NCBI RefSeq assembly: GCF_001939735.1 | Contig: NZ_MJIL01000042.1 | Location: 1 to 64,000, forward strand | Direction: 5' to 3' | DNA length: 64,000 bases | Source: Photobacterium proteolyticum | GTDB taxonomy: Bacteria > Pseudomonadota > Gammaproteobacteria > Enterobacterales > Vibrionaceae | Part shown: one piece after another, positions 18,192-26,919 of the stretch | How positions within the stretch are numbered: the first letter of the stretch is position 1 | Layout of the letters: every line of letters starts with the position of its first letter | Notes under the pieces: generated by a model | The model's input: the letters and a program-made list of their open reading frames with translations, nothing else | Told to the model about the DNA's origin: nothing | Databases searched by the model: none | Program-made: the position numbers and the translations under genes

Positions 18192-19235
18192 TTATGCGAC
18201 TTCTTTGATCGCTGCTCTCTGAGCTTTGGTTAACCCGAACAAGTCTTTTGGATTAGCTAGCTGAGGGATCAGCTCAATTTTCTCACCAACGCCAACCTCT
18301 ACCGCCTGGTCGTAGATATAGCGAAGGGCAGAGAAGTCTTCTAGGGCAAAACCGACAGAATCAAAGATAGTGATCTGCTCTGCACTGTCACGTCCGTGTT
18401 CTAAACCGGCAATAACCTTCCATAGTGGATTAACCTTGTGTTCAGCAGGTAGCTGTTGAATATCGCCTTCCACGCGGGTTTGTGGCTCGTGCTCGACAAA
18501 AATCTTACCGGCCAGGAGTACATCTAAATGAAGCTCTGTTTTTCCCGGGCAGTCACCACCGACGCCGTTGATATGCATGCCAGGTTCAATCATATCCGGT
18601 GTCAGAATGGTTGCATACGCTTTGTCTGCTGTAACGGTTGTCACAATGTCAGCCCCCTTGACACAGGCCTTGGCGGAAGATGCCTTAATAACCGTCAGAT
18701 CAGGATAGTCTTTCAGGTGTTCAACAACCTTCTCCATTGCCTCGGGATCGATATCGAAAATACGTAGTTCCTTGATCCCGAGAATAGTGTGAAATGCGAT
18801 AGCCTGAAATTCACTCTGGGCGCCGCAACCAATCATACCCATCGATTCGGCGTGTGGGTTGGCCAGAGCCTGGGCTGCCATCACTGATGTCACCGCGGTA
18901 CGTAAAGCCGTGGACAACGTTAGTTCCGAGAGCAGTCGTGGAAAACCAGTCGATACATCGGCAAGGGCACCAAAGGCCATTACCGTAGACATGCCCACTG
19001 ACGGGTTTGAAGGATGTCCGTTTACAAACTTAAATCCATAGTTGATGTTATCGGCAACCGGCATCAATTCAATCACACCGATATCACTATGGGCTGCCGT
19101 TCGTGATGACTTGTCAAACTCTTCCCATCGGCAAAAATCACTCTTCATATAATCCAGAAGTCCGGCCATGAAGCCTTCAGTACCGTGCTCATCTACCAGT
19201 GAGCCTAACGTTGCTACATCTAGAAATAACGTCAT
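18192..19235 (-). CDS. ocd: Ornithine cyclodeaminase family protein
   Basis: Family enzymes use NAD to turn ornithine into proline and ammonia, or act on related amino or imino acids. The 347-residue protein has the expected length. It shows the dinucleotide-binding motif MIGCGAQSEFQAIAF around residues 133-147, HINGVGGDCPGKTEL near the active site, and FDSVGFALEDFSALRYIYD towards the C-terminus, as in the Pseudomonas-type enzyme. GGAG precedes the ATG by about six bases. It is divergent from an Lrp/AsnC regulator, a common arrangement for amino-acid-responsive control. Confidence 0.9.
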   Translation of the reverse strand: MTLFLDVATLGSLVDEHGTEGFMAGLLDYMKSDFCRWEEFDKSSRTAAHSDIGVIELMPVADNINYGFKFVNGHPSNPSVGMSTVMAFGALADVSTGFPRLLSELTLSTALRTAVTSVMAAQALANPHAESMGMIGCGAQSEFQAIAFHTILGIKELRIFDIDPEAMEKVVEHLKDYPDLTVIKASSAKACVKGADIVTTVTADKAYATILTPDMIEPGMHINGVGGDCPGKTELHLDVLLAGKIFVEHEPQTRVEGDIQQLPAEHKVNPLWKVIAGLEHGRDSAEQITIFDSVGFALEDFSALRYIYDQAVEVGVGEKIELIPQLANPKDLFGLTKAQRAAIKEVA

Positions 19236-19402
19236 CCCTTACTCCAATAATAAACTTTATTCATATTGATTTGATCGAGTGCATTTTACTGCTCAATTGA
19301 GCCAACAAAAAGTCAGCTATGTGTACAAAATATCAACTAATATTGACATAATGATGGGTAAAGGTGGCGATTTGTCACTTGGTGGAGAAAGGGAAAGCAC
19401 GA

Positions 19403-19831
19403 ATGAGTAAATTGGACGATACAGACAGGCAGCTGTTGTCACTGCTTAGGAAAAATGCCCGTATGCCGATAGTTAACCTTGCCAAGGAGCTGCGGGTTTC
19501 TCGGGCAACGGTTCAGAACCGGATCAGCAAACTTGAAAAAGAAGGCATTATTCTAGGCTATACCGTGAAGCTGAAAGCCGATGCGGATGAGAGTGTGGTC
19601 AAGGTGATCATGAGTATCAGTGTGGTGGCCAAGGATGAAAATAAAGTACTGGAGCAACTTCATCATTTTCCTGAGATTTTGTCACTTTACCATACCAACG
19701 GTCATTGGGATCTTATCGCTGAGATACAAGCCAAAAATCTGACGCTTCTGGGCGCCTTGCTAGGACGTATCCGCTCTATTGAAGGTATTGTCCAAACGGA
19801 AGCAAATTTGCTACTTGATTCTATTTTTTAG
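19403..19831 (+). CDS. Lrp/AsnC-family regulator
   Basis: Amino-acid-sensing transcription factor of 143 residues. The N-terminal winged helix (LDDTDRQLLSLLRKNARMPI, then LAKELRVSRATVQNRISKLE) is followed by the RAM ligand domain ending in NLLLDSIF. The ATG at 19403 matches the usual family start; an in-frame ATG at 19364 would add 13 atypical residues. It is divergent from ocd, 168 bases from its start, so it probably controls ocd in response to ornithine, arginine or a similar ligand. That last step is inference. Confidence 0.93.
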   Translation: MSKLDDTDRQLLSLLRKNARMPIVNLAKELRVSRATVQNRISKLEKEGIILGYTVKLKADADESVVKVIMSISVVAKDENKVLEQLHHFPEILSLYHTNGHWDLIAEIQAKNLTLLGALLGRIRSIEGIVQTEANLLLDSIF

Positions 19832-20207
19832 CTTTATTTGATGAATAGGTATGAAAGATAAATAAACTTGTTATCTTATCAATACATACCTAATTCTATG
19901 TGATTACAGTCGCTTGCTTAGAATTTCCGTACGGTTTGTGGTACATTCATTCACCTTGGCTATGCGATTGATGTAGGGAATGATAAAGCCTGATGTTTAG
20001 TTGATTTTTCGATGGAGCAGCAGGGTGCCTGAATCACATTTCTACTGAATTCAAATTACATTAGTTCAATGATCGATGCTTGACCAGAATAGAGCGACAA
20101 TAAGTTGACATGTTCGGTCAAGGCTAAAACCCCTCGATATATTGAATGACAGTGAAGTTGTATCTAATTGTATAGCCGATTGTTTTTAATGCTCTCATGG
20201 AGTAACA
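19832..20207. other. Intergenic region with two inverted repeats
   Basis: No gene is seen in 376 bases. Nested inverted repeats lie at 19846-19892: TAGGTATG with CATACCTA outside, AGATAA with TTATCT inside. This may be a 3' hairpin of the Lrp gene. TTGAC-N7-GTCAA at 20105-20121, about 90 bases before the hybrid kinase, could be an operator or, in part, a -35 element. Confidence 0.4.
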
Positions 20208-23200
20208 ATGATTCGCTTTGCTGATTTTCGCATTCGCCCCAAGCTGGTGGGGTTACTGGTAGTAACTGGTGTTATCCCTATGGTGATAGCGGTTTACTTC
20301 AGTAGCAAACTGGCTGCTGATGCTTTGATTCATAAATCCTTCGATGGATTGACCACTATTCAATCCATTAGAAAAGGCAATATTGAAGATTTCTTCAATG
20401 AACGTTTGGCTGATATTAGTGTCCTTGCAGATTCTGAACGTGTGACTGAACTGGTACAAAGGTTAAACCAGTATCAGCAAGATGTTGATACCCAGTCGAC
20501 AGGCTCGTTCGATGTCCGGACTCGTGAATATGCCCTGCTAACCGAAAGCTATATCCCCCATTTTGAAGACTATGTTGAAGCTTACGATTACAGCGATCTC
20601 TATATTCTTGGTGCCGAACACGGCCATGTCATGTTCTCCCTTTCCGATACCGGAATCCAGGGTACAAACCTAACCAATGGCATCTACCGCCGTAGTGGAT
20701 TGGCCGAAGCCTGGCGCAAAGTGACTGATACCGGAAAGGTTGCCTTTATTGACTTTTCGCCTTACGAACCGCTAAACGGTACTGAAACCTCCTTTATTGC
20801 CCAGCCGCTATCTGATCAAAACGGGAAAGTGACAGGTGTTCTGGTGCTACAGCTGTCGGCAGAGCTTATCACCCGTATTGTTGATTCTCGTATTGGAATG
20901 GGGCAGACCGGCGAATCTTATTTAATTGGTGTTAGCAAGAAAGATGGCAGCTACGAATTTCGCAGCAACATGGAAACCATGGGCAACGGTCGTCATGTCG
21001 TAGGCTACTCAGTCGATCCACCTCTTGACTATTGGCATGAGGCCGTGGAAAACGGTTTTAACGGTGGATTTGATACCTATGTTGACAGTGCTGGTGTGCC
21101 TGTATTAGTGAGCTATAACAAGGTCAATGCCCCAGGTGTAGATTGGTACCTGATCTCAAAGATGGATGAGAATGAGGTGACGCAACCTACCTTTAGGATT
21201 TATCAGATAATGCTTGTCGTGGGCGGGTTGTTGCTTACAGTAATCGTTATTGCTGCCTTTTTTATCTCCCGTGCTGTTACACAGCCTTTGATTGAAGGAA
21301 TGCAGTTTGCTCAGGCTATTGCCAAAGGGGAGTTAACTACGAGCCTGACGCTGCCGCAAAAAGATGAACTGGGTGATTTGGCCAAAGCGCTGAATAATAT
21401 GGCGAGTAATCTTCAGGAGCAGCATTGGCTTAAGTCAGGGAAAGAGTCCCTTGATGATCAGTTGCGTGGTGATCTGGAAACAACGGATCTTGCGACTCGA
21501 TTCATTACCTTTTTTAGCAAGCATATGGGTGCCCAGCTAGGTGCTTTGTATTTGGCGAGTGAAGATACCCTTGAGCTTCAGGCCAGCTACGCATTTACTG
21601 ATCGCCGCGGTAACTTTAATCACATTAAGCTGGGTGAAGGTATGATCGGTCAGGCTGCACTGGAAAAGGAAGTGATTACTTTTACCAATGTGGCTGATAA
21701 CGTACCTGCTATCAATTTCGGGGCCGGTGAAGTGGTGCCGAACAACTTCATGGCAATCCCTATTAGCCTGGACGACAAGTTACTTGGCGCAGTGTTGCTC
21801 GGTTCCACTGAGCATTTTACTCAACTGCATCGGCAGTTTGTTGAGCAAGTGATCCTTAATACCGGCATCATGTTCAATGCCGCCAGCAACCGCCAGGTGA
21901 TCCGTGATCTACTGGAAAAAGCCCAGCGCCAGCAAGAAGAATTGCGGGTAACCAATGAAGAGCTGGAAGAACAAACCTATGCGCTCAAGAAGTCCGAAGA
22001 AGTGCTGCAAACCCAGCAGGAAGAACTGCGTGTAAGCAACGAGGAGCTTGAAGAACAGGCTAAAGTACTCAAAGAGTCAGAAGCTGAGTTGCAGGCCCAG
22101 CAGGAAGAGCTGCGGGTGACCAACGAGGAACTGGAAGAGCGTACCAAGGCGTTGGAAGAGCAAAAAGGCGAGATGCTCACCAAGAACGAAAAGTTGGTGC
22201 AGGCGCAGGAAGTTGTCAAAGAGAAAGCCCGCGAGCTGGAAGTGGCGAGTAAATATAAGTCAGAGTTTCTGGCCAATATGTCTCACGAACTGAGAACGCC
22301 ACTGAACAGTATCCTCATTCTTTCCCAGCTCTTTGCCAATAACAAAGAGGGTAACCTGACCGATAAGCAAATCGAATCAGCCAATGCGATCAATTCATCA
22401 GGCTCGGATCTTCTGTCTTTGATTAACGAGATTTTGGATCTGTCCAAGATAGAGGCAGGTAAGATCGATCTCTTTATTGAGGACGTGGGAATTGATGGCC
22501 TGATCAACGATCTTAATCGTATCTACAAAGATATCGCCGATGAAAAGGGCGTAGCGTTTGAGCTGAATATTGCTGATGACGTACCTAAATCGTTGCGAAC
22601 CGATTCTCAGCGCCTGCAGCAGATTTTACGTAACCTGCTGACCAATGCCTTTAAATTTACCCATGAAGGAGCGGTACAGCTGGCAATATCACGGCCTTCA
22701 GCGCAAGTCTGCAAACCGCTCAATATGACACCTGAGTCTCTGATCCAGTTTTCGGTCAAAGATGACGGGATCGGTATTGCCAAGGAGAAACAGCTAGCCA
22801 TCTTCCAGGCATTCCAGCAGGCCGATGGCAGTACCAGCCGAAATTACGGCGGTACAGGGCTAGGGTTATCTATCACTAAAGAACTGACCCATCTGCTGGG
22901 TGGTAGAATTTATCTTGAAAGTGAAGAAGGCAAAGGGAGTATCTTCTCTATCGTGCTGCCACTTGCCAAGGCAGAGCAAATGACGCAGATAGATGAGCTC
23001 CCGGAACCGGAAGTGAGCACTGAAATGGCGTCGGTTATTCACCTGGTCAAGGAACCAGAGACGGCTGAACCGCAAGTTGTGGAACACAGACCACAGCCAC
23101 AACCTCTTCCACCAATACATGGTACAGAAGTGCTGCAATTGCACTCGCTGGAGAATGAGTTTGTCGATGACGACCGTAAAGAGATCACTGCAGATTCGAA

Positions 23201-24365
23201 GAGTTTGCTCATTATCGAAGATGATTGCGCTTTTGCCAAAGTGATGCGCGATTTCGGCAGGGAGCGGGGCTTTAAATGTATCGTTGCCGAAGATGGTGAA
23301 TCTGGCCTTCATTATGCCGATTTCTACAAACCTAGCGCTATTATTCTCGATATCGGACTGCCGGGCATTGATGGCTGGACAGTCATGGAGCGTTTGAAGG
23401 ACAACTCCGATCTGCGCCACATTCCTGTTCACTTTATGTCGGCCAATGACAGCACCTTGGATGCGATGCGAATGGGGGCTATTGGGTATCTGACCAAGCC
23501 TGTCGACATCAACAAGATGGATAAAGCATTCGGAAAAATTGAAGATATTATCTCCAAGCCGGTCAGTCGTTTGCTTATCGTCGAAGATGACGATGTCCAG
23601 CGAGAAAGTATCAGAGAGTTGATTGGCGACGGAGATGTCAGCATCACTGCTGTCGGATCGGGAGCAGAAGCCTTGCAGGAGTTGGAAAATGGTATGTATG
23701 ACTGCATGGTGCTGGATCTCGGGTTGGGGGATATGTCTGGCTTTGATTTGCTAGAGTGCATTCGTAAAAGCGAAACGGCAGCCCGTGTCCCGATTATTAT
23801 CTATACCGGCCGTGACTTGACCCGTGATGAGGAAAAAGAGCTCAACTACTACGCCGAAAGTATCATCATCAAAGGGGTAAAATCACCAGAGCGTTTGCTT
23901 GATGAGTCGGCGCTGTTCTTGCATCGTGTCGAAGCCAACCTGCCTGATGAGCAGCGAGACATGCTGAAGATGATCCATGACAAGGAAGCAGTGCTTAACG
24001 GCAAGACCATGTTGCTGGTGGATGATGATATGCGTAATGTCTTTGCGTTATCCAGCGTGCTGGAAGAGAAAGGTATGGAAGTGCTGATAGCTCGAAACGG
24101 ACTAGAATGCCTCGATAAGCTCAAAGAAGAAAACGATATCGACGGTATATTGATGGACATTATGATGCCGAAGATGGATGGCTATGAAGCGATGCGAGAA
24201 ATACGCAAACAGCGCGAGTTTGCTAAGTTGCCGATTATTGCGCTGACAGCCAAGGCAATGAAGGGGGACCGCAGTAAATGTATCGAGGCGGGGGCAAGTG
24301 ATTACCTTGCTAAGCCAGTGGATACCGACAAGCTGCTATCTATGTTGAGGGTTTGGTTGTACTAA
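20208..24365 (+). CDS. Hybrid sensor kinase: dCache-HAMP-GAF-coiled coil-HisKA-HATPase-REC x3
   Basis: Very large membrane kinase of 1385 residues. Helix 1 is at about 12-32, a double-Cache-like periplasmic domain extends to about 325, helix 2 is near 335-355, then HAMP. A GAF domain spans about 425-560. A long coiled coil contains three near-identical QQEELRV[T/S]NEELEE repeats spaced 28 residues apart. The kinase core has SHELRTPLNS with His693, and ATPase motifs include GIGIAKEK and GGTGLGLSI. Three receivers carry aspartates 1048 (LDIGLPGIDG), 1170 (LDLGLGDMSG) and 1317 (MDIMMPKMDG). It is first in an operon with CheR, CheB and REC-GGDEF. The output may be an internal phosphorelay plus c-di-GMP. 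Confidence 0.95.
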   Translation: MIRFADFRIRPKLVGLLVVTGVIPMVIAVYFSSKLAADALIHKSFDGLTTIQSIRKGNIEDFFNERLADISVLADSERVTELVQRLNQYQQDVDTQSTGSFDVRTREYALLTESYIPHFEDYVEAYDYSDLYILGAEHGHVMFSLSDTGIQGTNLTNGIYRRSGLAEAWRKVTDTGKVAFIDFSPYEPLNGTETSFIAQPLSDQNGKVTGVLVLQLSAELITRIVDSRIGMGQTGESYLIGVSKKDGSYEFRSNMETMGNGRHVVGYSVDPPLDYWHEAVENGFNGGFDTYVDSAGVPVLVSYNKVNAPGVDWYLISKMDENEVTQPTFRIYQIMLVVGGLLLTVIVIAAFFISRAVTQPLIEGMQFAQAIAKGELTTSLTLPQKDELGDLAKALNNMASNLQEQHWLKSGKESLDDQLRGDLETTDLATRFITFFSKHMGAQLGALYLASEDTLELQASYAFTDRRGNFNHIKLGEGMIGQAALEKEVITFTNVADNVPAINFGAGEVVPNNFMAIPISLDDKLLGAVLLGSTEHFTQLHRQFVEQVILNTGIMFNAASNRQVIRDLLEKAQRQQEELRVTNEELEEQTYALKKSEEVLQTQQEELRVSNEELEEQAKVLKESEAELQAQQEELRVTNEELEERTKALEEQKGEMLTKNEKLVQAQEVVKEKARELEVASKYKSEFLANMSHELRTPLNSILILSQLFANNKEGNLTDKQIESANAINSSGSDLLSLINEILDLSKIEAGKIDLFIEDVGIDGLINDLNRIYKDIADEKGVAFELNIADDVPKSLRTDSQRLQQILRNLLTNAFKFTHEGAVQLAISRPSAQVCKPLNMTPESLIQFSVKDDGIGIAKEKQLAIFQAFQQADGSTSRNYGGTGLGLSITKELTHLLGGRIYLESEEGKGSIFSIVLPLAKAEQMTQIDELPEPEVSTEMASVIHLVKEPETAEPQVVEHRPQPQPLPPIHGTEVLQLHSLENEFVDDDRKEITADSKSLLIIEDDCAFAKVMRDFGRERGFKCIVAEDGESGLHYADFYKPSAIILDIGLPGIDGWTVMERLKDNSDLRHIPVHFMSANDSTLDAMRMGAIGYLTKPVDINKMDKAFGKIEDIISKPVSRLLIVEDDDVQRESIRELIGDGDVSITAVGSGAEALQELENGMYDCMVLDLGLGDMSGFDLLECIRKSETAARVPIIIYTGRDLTRDEEKELNYYAESIIIKGVKSPERLLDESALFLHRVEANLPDEQRDMLKMIHDKEAVLNGKTMLLVDDDMRNVFALSSVLEEKGMEVLIARNGLECLDKLKEENDIDGILMDIMMPKMDGYEAMREIRKQREFAKLPIIALTAKAMKGDRSKCIEAGASDYLAKPVDTDKLLSMLRVWLY

Positions 24366-25204
24366 TGTCTAACACAATAACAATTTCAGACGAGCAGCTG
24401 GAGATCCAGCTGCTGCTAGAGGCCATATTTCGTAAATATGGCTATGATTTCCGAAATTATGCCTTTGCACATACTAAGCGGAGGCTGGAGAACAGGCGAG
24501 CTCATGAGGGGCTGAGAAGTTTCTCTGAAATGCAGCACAGGGTGATCCGTGAAGAGCCGTTTTTTAACAAGGTACTGCTCGATCTGTCTATCAATGTCAC
24601 TGAGATGTTCAGAGACCCCTGGTTCTACCAAAAAGTTCGCGATACCGTGATCCCTCACCTGAAAACCTACCCATTTATCAAAGTGTGGCATGCCGGTTGT
24701 TCGTCGGGGCAAGAGGTGTATTCAATGGGGATCTTGCTTGAGGAAGAAGGGGTTAAGGATCGCGTTCAGATCTATGCGACTGACTTCAACGAGCGGATCC
24801 TTGAAAAGGCGAAGCAGGGGATTTATCCGATGGATCTCGTTCGCGAGTATACCGCCAATTATCAGAAAGCGGGTGGAACAGGCTCTTTTTCGGACTATTA
24901 CACCGCCGACTATGATAACGTGGCAATAAACAGCTCGCTTAAGGATAAAGTTCTCTTTTCGCCTCATAACCTGGTAACAGACGGTGTGTTCGGTGAGATG
25001 AACATTATCTTTTGCCGTAACGTATTGATATATTTCAATAGGGAGTTGCAGAACAGGGTGTTACAGTTGTTTTGCGATAGTTTGTGTCCAGGCGGTTTCC
25101 TCTGTCTGGGTTCCAAGGAAAGTATCAGGTTTTCTGATGTCGTTGATAAATTTGAAGTGGTATGTGAGCGCGAAAAAATATACCGGAAAAAACGCACATT
25201 TTAG
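24365..25204 (+). CDS. CheR-type protein-glutamate methyltransferase
   Basis: Uses SAM to methylate glutamates on signalling proteins. The 280 residues contain the CheR N-terminal helical domain and the SAM-binding domain (GCSSGQEVYSMGI, then YATDFNERILEKA, then IIFCRNVLIYFN). Its ATG shares one base with the kinase stop codon (TAATG), indicating translational coupling. Because it sits with a hybrid kinase rather than a chemotaxis cluster, its substrate may be the kinase coiled coil rather than a chemoreceptor. That is inference from context. Confidence 0.95.
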   Translation: MSNTITISDEQLEIQLLLEAIFRKYGYDFRNYAFAHTKRRLENRRAHEGLRSFSEMQHRVIREEPFFNKVLLDLSINVTEMFRDPWFYQKVRDTVIPHLKTYPFIKVWHAGCSSGQEVYSMGILLEEEGVKDRVQIYATDFNERILEKAKQGIYPMDLVREYTANYQKAGGTGSFSDYYTADYDNVAINSSLKDKVLFSPHNLVTDGVFGEMNIIFCRNVLIYFNRELQNRVLQLFCDSLCPGGFLCLGSKESIRFSDVVDKFEVVCEREKIYRKKRTF

Positions 25205-25215
25205 GGAATGTTGAA

Positions 25216-25797
25216 ATGAGCACGAGCAGGCATTATCGAGCAGTAGTCATTGGCGTTTCAGCCGGAGGCTTGGCTGCGCTAGATAAAATATTGCCAGCTC
25301 TTGACCGCACATTTTCGCTTCCTGTCTTGGTTGTTCAGCACGTCAGCCCGACATCAGAAAATTATCTACCCATTCACTTCAGCCAACGATGTTTGCTGGA
25401 AGTTAAAGAAGCGGAAGATAAAGAGCAGATAGAGGGAGGGGTGATTTACTTCGCTCCTCCCAATTATCATTTGCTGGTTGAATACAACCAGGCAATAGCG
25501 CTTTCGACAGAGGAACGGGTGAATTTTTCCCGCCCTTCCATTGACGTATTGTTTGAAACAGCAGCTGATGCTTATTTAGACGAGTTAGTCGGGGTGGTAT
25601 TAACCGGCGCAAACTCAGATGGTGCTGCCGGAATGGCACGAATTAAGCAGTTTGGAGGGTTGGCTGTGGTTCAGTCTCCTGAGACCGCAGAGGCTGAAGC
25701 TATGCCAAGGGCGGCTATTGAGGCCGCAGACGTTGATTACATCCTTCCCTTGAACGAGATAGGCTGTTTTTTAAATTCACTTTGTACCACTGACTGA
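25216..25797 (+). CDS. CheB-type methylesterase without receiver domain
   Basis: Removes methyl groups from glutamates. The 193 residues are the catalytic domain alone, with the Ser-His-Asp triad visible in GVSAGG, VVQHVSP and TGANSDGAAGM. Classical CheB has an N-terminal receiver; here control must come from elsewhere, possibly from the kinase or the REC-GGDEF encoded two bases downstream. Stand-alone CheB domains are known in CheR/CheB-associated sensor kinase operons. Confidence 0.94.
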   Translation: MSTSRHYRAVVIGVSAGGLAALDKILPALDRTFSLPVLVVQHVSPTSENYLPIHFSQRCLLEVKEAEDKEQIEGGVIYFAPPNYHLLVEYNQAIALSTEERVNFSRPSIDVLFETAADAYLDELVGVVLTGANSDGAAGMARIKQFGGLAVVQSPETAEAEAMPRAAIEAADVDYILPLNEIGCFLNSLCTTD

Positions 25798-25799
25798 TT

Positions 25800-26813
25800 A
25801 TGGCTATTCCCAAGATACTGATTGTTGATGATAGACCAGAAAACCTGCTGGCTCTGGAAGGCTTACTTGAGCCTTTTAATGTTGAGCTGATAAAAGCCAA
25901 CTCAGGCGAAGAAGCCTTGGCGCATACGTTGGATCATGACTTTGCATTGATATTGCTTGATGTACAGATGCCGGGAATGGATGGTTATGAAGTTGCCGAA
26001 CTAATGCGGGGAAATAAAAAAAATAAACATATCCCGATTATTTTTGTTACCGCAGCCTCGAAGGCCCCTTCGCATATCTTCAGAGGTTATGAGTCAGGCG
26101 CTGTTGATTATTTGCTTAAGCCCCTTATTCCTGTGATGTTTCAGAGTAAAGTAGGTGTCTTTATCGAACTCTATGAACAGAAAGAAGCGTTGCGCGAAAA
26201 AACTCAGGAGTTTGACCGCAAGCTTGTTGAGCTTGAAGAGCTTCAGCAGCAACTTGAAGAAACAAACGAGCAGCTTCTGTTGCTTTCTACCACTGATGGT
26301 TTGACTGGATTGTTTAACCGTAGGCGTTTCGATGAAGTGCTTAATGAGGAGTGGAAGCGGGGAATACGTTCACAGCAGCCGCTTTCTTTTATCATTTTGG
26401 ATATTGATCATTTCAAGGCCTATAACGACACCTACGGGCATCAGGCAGGAGACGACTGTCTCAGGGAGGTCGCTCGTACGCTGGCAAGTGTTCCATTGCG
26501 TGAGATGGATAAAATAGCCCGCATCGGCGGTGAAGAATTTGCCATTATACTTCCAGAAACTGACCGTGAAGGCGTCATGTTGGCGGCAGAGCGGATCAGG
26601 GAAAGTATCGATGAGCTGAATATTCCGCATAGCTCTTCGTTGTCACACCAGCATCTGACTATCAGCGTCGGCGTCTCTACTGTAGTTCCTGATTTGGCAT
26701 TTTCATCACGAAAATTGCTGGAGGCTGCCGATGATGCCTTGTATGAAGCAAAGCGCCGTGGCCGGAACTGTTGTTGTAGCACGGAAGTAATAAATCAGGC
26801 CGTGAATTTGTAA
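25800..26813 (+). CDS. Response regulator diguanylate cyclase (REC-GGDEF)
   Basis: Phosphorylation-controlled cyclic di-GMP synthase of 337 residues. The receiver has acceptor Asp54 (LLDVQMPGMDG) and KPLIP with the conserved lysine. A coiled coil (about 125-160) leads to a GGDEF domain with active motif GGEEF near residue 243, and REMD five residues before it as an inhibition site. It begins two bases after the CheB stop and ends the operon, making c-di-GMP the likely output of the four-gene system. Confidence 0.95.
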   Translation: MAIPKILIVDDRPENLLALEGLLEPFNVELIKANSGEEALAHTLDHDFALILLDVQMPGMDGYEVAELMRGNKKNKHIPIIFVTAASKAPSHIFRGYESGAVDYLLKPLIPVMFQSKVGVFIELYEQKEALREKTQEFDRKLVELEELQQQLEETNEQLLLLSTTDGLTGLFNRRRFDEVLNEEWKRGIRSQQPLSFIILDIDHFKAYNDTYGHQAGDDCLREVARTLASVPLREMDKIARIGGEEFAIILPETDREGVMLAAERIRESIDELNIPHSSSLSHQHLTISVGVSTVVPDLAFSSRKLLEAADDALYEAKRRGRNCCCSTEVINQAVNL

Positions 26814-26854
26814 TAAGACAAACGTGTGCTGTAACAATGAGTAGTTCAAATTTA

Positions 26855-26885
26855 AGAGCCCTAATCAGCACCTGATTAGGGCTCT
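26855..26885. terminator. Strong bidirectional hairpin between convergent operons
   Basis: AGAGCCCTAATCAG (26855-26868) and CTGATTAGGGCTCT (26872-26885) form a perfect 14-bp stem with a CAC loop. T-rich sequence follows on both strands. It separates the signalling operon from the convergent gene ending at 26920. Confidence 0.85.
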
Positions 26886-26919
26886 TCTCTGTGGCTTAGC
26901 TTTGCAACAGATTAGAGTA

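Noticed and set aside
22866-23432. 188-codon antisense frame inside the hybrid kinase
   Set aside because: Opposite a strongly conserved kinase/receiver region; its residues show no domain and the sense frame explains the sequence.
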